From positions 1 through 8,437 of the forward strand of contig JAUXGF010000095.1 in the NCBI GenBank assembly GCA_030622395.1: 8,437 bases of DNA, given 5' to 3'. Source of the DNA: Calditrichaceae bacterium (GTDB lineage: Bacteria; Calditrichota; Calditrichia; Calditrichales; Calditrichaceae). Both the position numbers and the translations under genes were made by a program. The notes under the pieces were generated by a model. It saw only the letters and a list, made by a program, of their open reading frames with translations, searched no databases and was not told the origin of the DNA. This document shows, piece after piece, positions 6,701-8,437 of this stretch; within the stretch, counting starts at the first letter, position 1; the number at the start of each line of letters is the position of its first letter.

Positions 6701-8437
6701 CCCGCACTAACGGTCCCTTTTCCAAATCAAACGGCTTTTGCGCTTCATCTGTTGCCAGACGTTTAGATTGCGAGTCTTGTTCATCATCGCTGAGATGGGA
6801 TATATCCGTCTTTTCAATATTGATTGTTAATTCCGGGTGGATTACTTGAACCGGTTTACCCTTAACGCTGCTGAAAGTAGTGCGCAGCGATTCATGACGG
6901 ATTACGATTTCGTGGACGCTTTTTTCCAGTGCCTGTATGTTCAATTCGCCATTTAGACGAATGGCTCCGGGAATATTATAAAAAGCGTTATTCGGAGCTA
7001 ATTGATCTAAAAACCACAATCGCTGCTGGGCGAATGAAAGCTGCAGATCTCCGTCGCGGCTCACGGGTTCAAGGGGCGGGGCGGTTAGTGTTTGATCTTT
7101 CATCCTTGCTTTTTCGATTTCCATTGCCAGGCTGGTAATAGTCGGGGTCTCAAAAAATTCACGCAGGGGCAGTTCTACCTCAAAGGCGTCGCGGATGCGC
7201 GACATTAATTGAGTAGCTAAAAGGGAGTGCCCGCCTAAATCAAAGAAATTGTCATTAACCCCCACTTTTTCAATTTTAAGAATTTGACTCCATATACCGC
7301 ATAAAATTTCTTCAGTCTGATTACGAGGGGCGGTATATTCCTGCGCCCGTTCTATATTTGATTGATCCGGCGCGGGAAAAACTTTTCGGTTTATTTTTCC
7401 GCTGGAAGTCAAGGGAAAGGATTCCATGCTGATTAAAACTGACGGCGCCATATATTCCGGTAACTGTTCTTTTAGAAATTCCTGAATCTGACTTACCTGC
7501 GGCTGCGCGCCTTCCGCCGGGATGTAATAGCTGGCTAATATTTTATTGCCCGGCGTATCTTCCCTTACCAAAACAACGACGTCGCGGATTTCAGAGTAAT
7601 CCCGCAGAACCGATTCGATCTCGCCTAATTCGATACGGAAGCCGCGTATTTTTACCTGAAAGTCGATACGTCCTAAAAACTCAAGTTTGCCGTCCGGCAG
7701 AGTGCGCACAAGATCGCCGCTTTTATACATACGGCTGCCCGCTTCGGAACTGAACGGATTCGGGATAAATTTATCTGCGGTTAAATCGGGACGATCCAGA
7801 TAACCGCGCGCCAATCCAACGCCGGCGATATGCAGCTCGCCCGGTACGCCGACAGGCTGGGGATTCAAATTTTTATCTAAAATATATACCTGCGCATTAT
7901 CCATCGGGTAACCGATAGGGATATTTAAAGGCACAGCCTGCTCGTTATCAATGTGATGGATAGTTGCGGAGACCGTAGATTCCGTAGGACCGTAACCGTT
8001 CACAAAATGACGTCCCTCCTGCCAGCGTGAAACAATCTCACGCGAACAGGCTTCGCCGGCTGAACCGACAACCTCTAAATCAGGCAGATTCTCATCGCTG
8101 ATTATGGAAAGCACAGAGGGCGGTAAAATGACGGCGGTAATCGCTTCATCGCGCATAAGCTGAGGCAGCGCCGTATCCGAAAGCATAGTCTCGCGGCTGA
8201 TTAAATGCAACGAAGCGCCGTTAAGCATTGCGCTGAAAATTTCAGCCACTGAGGCGTCGAATCCAAGCGAGGCAAATTGCAGTATGCGTTTTCCGGCTAA
8301 TATTCCAAAATTTTTACCGATAAACAGTGATGTGTTCACTGCGCTGCGGTGCTGAAGCAGCGTCCCCTTTGGTCTGCCTGTAGATCCGGATGTGTAAATT
8401 ATGTATGCTAAATTTTCCGGGAAAGTCAGGTTAACCG
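3777..8437 (-). CDS. Non-ribosomal peptide synthetase, A(X)-PCP-C-A(Phe)-PCP, 5' end outside window
   Basis: This multimodular NRPS subunit activates amino acids as aminoacyl-AMP, loads them on phosphopantetheinyl carrier domains and condenses them in the cytosol. 1552 residues are visible before the TAG stop. Domain order with visible-residue numbers: partial A (1-357, A3 core YTSGSTGRPKG at 14-24), PCP (about 369-443, LGGHS with Ser404), C (about 463-907, SFAQQRLWFLDQ at 467-478, HHIISDG at 596-602), A (about 923-1412), PCP (about 1423-1495, Ser1460), then a charged tail to 1552. The GTG at 8337-8339 is not the start: the frame stays open to the window edge and the codons before it encode the A3 core, so the true start is upstream. 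The next gene begins directly after the stop, so the two are surely cotranscribed. No epimerization domain is present, so both residues are expected to be incorporated as L. Confidence 0.97.
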   Translation of the reverse strand, partial: VNLTFPENLAYIIYTSGSTGRPKGTLLQHRSAVNTSLFIGKNFGILAGKRILQFASLGFDASVAEIFSAMLNGASLHLISRETMLSDTALPQLMRDEAITAVILPPSVLSIISDENLPDLEVVGSAGEACSREIVSRWQEGRHFVNGYGPTESTVSATIHHIDNEQAVPLNIPIGYPMDNAQVYILDKNLNPQPVGVPGELHIAGVGLARGYLDRPDLTADKFIPNPFSSEAGSRMYKSGDLVRTLPDGKLEFLGRIDFQVKIRGFRIELGEIESVLRDYSEIRDVVVLVREDTPGNKILASYYIPAEGAQPQVSQIQEFLKEQLPEYMAPSVLISMESFPLTSSGKINRKVFPAPDQSNIERAQEYTAPRNQTEEILCGIWSQILKIEKVGVNDNFFDLGGHSLLATQLMSRIRDAFEVELPLREFFETPTITSLAMEIEKARMKDQTLTAPPLEPVSRDGDLQLSFAQQRLWFLDQLAPNNAFYNIPGAIRLNGELNIQALEKSVHEIVIRHESLRTTFSSVKGKPVQVIHPELTINIEKTDISHLSDDEQDSQSKRLATDEAQKPFDLEKGPLVRVQLIKLQDTDHVVMFTMHHIISDGWSIGVLIEEIAALYNAFNNDQDSPLPDLPVQYVDFSAWQRQWLQGEILEKQISFWKDQLGVNPPVLELPTDFPRPSIQTFNGNTLSMTFPEDLSQRLKEYSQKQGVTLFMTLLAAFQSLLHRYSGQDDILTGSPIANRTHSETERLIGFFVNTLVLKSNFSDNPDFRTLLKRVRETTLGAYAHQDLPFEQLVEALQPDRDMSHSPLFQAAFILQNVPIGALELPGLTMSPVEAERGTAKYDLTLTTAETAHGIECHLEYNTDLFEAETIERMHQHYKILIEGILADHKQKISSLPLMTDNEIQKILIDWNQSQRAYPSNHTVHQMFEEWVEKQPQAAAVQFDSEQLTYEQLNQRANQLAHYLKVRGVDADKPVGICMHRSVDAPVSILGILKAGGAFLCIDPTYPAERIDYMLKDSGISALLTHEAVLNALPECSAQVICLDRDRGKILNQSNKNLISNTIADNLAYIIYTSGSTGKPKGTMLPHRGLCNLSKAQQKAFDIKTNSRILQFAPLSFDASVWETVMALLNGATLTLADQEMLSSGQGLIEIFRKNKINAVTLPPSVLAVVPQEPLPDLRTIVTAGEKCTSDLISRWADGRQFVNAYGPTETTVCASMFETNSNDMQAPPIGKPIDNFQLYVLDKNGRAVPVGVPGELHIGGVGLARGYLNRPGLTAEKFVPDPFSKISGSRLYRSGDLARFLPGGNIEFLGRIDYQVKVRGFRIELGEIEAALGELDAVHDVVVLARENVAGDKRLVAYLASDNGDKLDTASMRVHLKERLPEYMIPSAFVVLEAMPLTPSGKVDRKALPAPEFSRDDLAVEYAAPRNETEEKLAAITAKLLNIEKAGINDNFFELGGHSLLATQFVSRIRETFNVELPLSKLFEKPTVAEIAGQIETLAQQPAGVEIEKIERIDRGEQSLEDILANIDQLSDEEAKALLDKELNSNKGENK
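3780..3950 (-). other. C-terminal tail, candidate donor docking segment
   Basis: These are the last 57 residues of the upstream synthetase, after the PCP fold. They are rich in Glu, Lys and Asp, with helix-prone stretches such as SLEDILANIDQLSDEEAKAL and a lysine/asparagine-rich end. Similar acidic LSDEEAxALL tails close other NRPS and PKS subunits. Its position opposite the next protein's N-terminal helix suggests a role in docking the two subunits. That role is inferred from position and composition only. Confidence 0.55.
3788..3794 (-). promoter_or_regulatory. Ribosome-binding site for the downstream synthetase
   Basis: On the minus strand AAAGGTG lies inside the last codons of the upstream gene, 11 bases before the ATG at 3774-3776. 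With the stop and start codons touching, this suggests translational coupling: ribosomes finishing the first subunit can restart at once, which would keep the two subunits near equal amounts. It also supports this ATG as a true start. Confidence 0.7.
3951..4169 (-). other. Peptidyl carrier domain 2 (Phe)
   Basis: This carrier domain holds the X-Phe intermediate before transfer to the next polypeptide. It spans APRNETEEKL to about IAGQIE. The phosphopantetheine-accepting serine in LGGHSLLATQ is encoded at 4056-4058. It is the last folded domain of the upstream protein. Confidence 0.95.
4200..5669 (-). other. Adenylation domain 2, predicted phenylalanine
   Basis: This is a complete A domain from the TVHQMFEEWVEKQP start to A10 (PSGKVDRKALP). 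Core motifs seen: LKAGGAFLCIDP (A2, with Cys where Pro is usual), YTSGSTGKPKG (A3), FDASVWE (A4), NAYGPTETT (A5), GELHIGGVGLARGY (A6), YRSGDLARFL (A7) and GRIDYQVKVRG (A8). The specificity positions lie at 4794-5084, plus the A10 lysine, and read D-A-W-T-V-A-A-V-C-K. This is a phenylalanine code, close to that of gramicidin synthetase GrsA (DAWTIAAICK). Relaxed acceptance of other aromatic residues is common in such domains and cannot be excluded. Confidence 0.92.
5715..7049 (-). other. Condensation domain of the Phe module
   Basis: This domain forms the peptide bond between the X-loaded carrier and Phe. It starts with SFAQQRLWFLDQ (C1) and carries the catalytic HHIISDG motif at 6630-6650, followed by YVDFSAWQR, GSPIANR, IGFFVNT and HQDLPFEQLVE. 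The set of motifs, together with the lack of an upstream epimerization domain, fits an LCL-type domain that joins two L residues. All key residues are present. Confidence 0.95.
7107..7331 (-). other. Peptidyl carrier domain 1
   Basis: This is a thiolation domain that tethers residue X through a phosphopantetheine arm. The region runs from APRNQTEE to the helix after LGGHSLLATQLMSRIR. The modifiable serine of LGGHS is encoded by TCC at 7224-7226. It is linked to the following condensation domain by a short linker: 63 residues separate this Ser from the Ser of the SFAQQ motif. Confidence 0.95.
7365..8437 (-). other. Adenylation domain 1 (partial), substrate not assigned
   Basis: The AMP-forming domain is visible from just before A3 (YTSGSTGRPKG, 8364-8396) to A10 (SSGKINRK). 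Later cores are intact: YGPTES (A5), GELHIAGVGLARGY (A6), YKSGDL (A7) and GRIDFQVKIRGFRIELGEIE (A8, given here as core positions only). Aligned to GrsA positions 235/236/239/278/299/301/322/330/331/517 the pocket reads D-A-A-I-G-A-G-V-S-K. Asp235 is kept, so an alpha-amino acid is expected. Ala239, Gly299 and Gly322 suggest a roomy, uncharged pocket. I cannot tie this code to a known substrate; a bulky neutral or aromatic residue is only a guess. The N-terminal part, A1 and A2, lies outside the window. Confidence 0.9.

Noticed and set aside
8337..8339. GTG as the start codon of the upstream synthetase (1520-residue version)
   Set aside because: The 32 codons before it are open and encode the A3 core YTSGSTGRPKG of the same A domain, so the gene continues past the window edge.

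Overview
The window is entirely coding and lies inside a non-ribosomal peptide synthetase (NRPS) operon read on the minus strand. Two large genes follow each other, and both are cut by the window edges. No RNA gene, transposon, CRISPR array, promoter or terminator is visible, and no gap exceeds a few bases. Base composition is moderate, with hand-counted 60-base stretches running from about 28 to 62 % GC. The sequence points to a bacterium with multimodular secondary metabolism, but I cannot place its phylum.

Layout in the direction of transcription (high to low coordinates). The upstream gene (8437 to 3777) enters the window just before the A3 core of an adenylation domain, so its start lies outside. 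It holds the rest of that A domain, a carrier protein (PCP), a full C-A-PCP module, and a charged C-terminal tail. Its TAG stop is followed at once, with no spacer and in the same frame, by the ATG of the downstream gene (3776 to 1). That gene carries a short N-terminal helical segment, a full C-A-PCP module, and the first part of the next condensation domain, which runs off the window.

The specificity residues, read by eye against the GrsA positions, give DAWTVAAVCK for the second A domain (a phenylalanine code), DFWNIGMVHK for the third (the standard threonine code), and DAAIGAGVSK for the first, which I cannot match. There is no epimerization, methylation, heterocyclization or thioesterase domain in the visible part. 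The assembly line segment is therefore read as ...X - Phe - Thr - (next residue)..., all L by default, with chain handover between two polypeptides at the Phe/Thr boundary. All visible carrier domains keep the phosphopantetheine serine, and both complete C domains keep HHxxxDG, so the line looks functional.

Points worth a second look are the in-frame TAG/ATG junction flanked by about 65 extra residues that look like a docking pair, the unusual pocket of the first A domain, odd A7/A8 core residues in the Thr A domain, and an HHxxxDA motif in the last C domain. I see no evidence for a new kind of system; this is a recognisable NRPS whose product is not identified.
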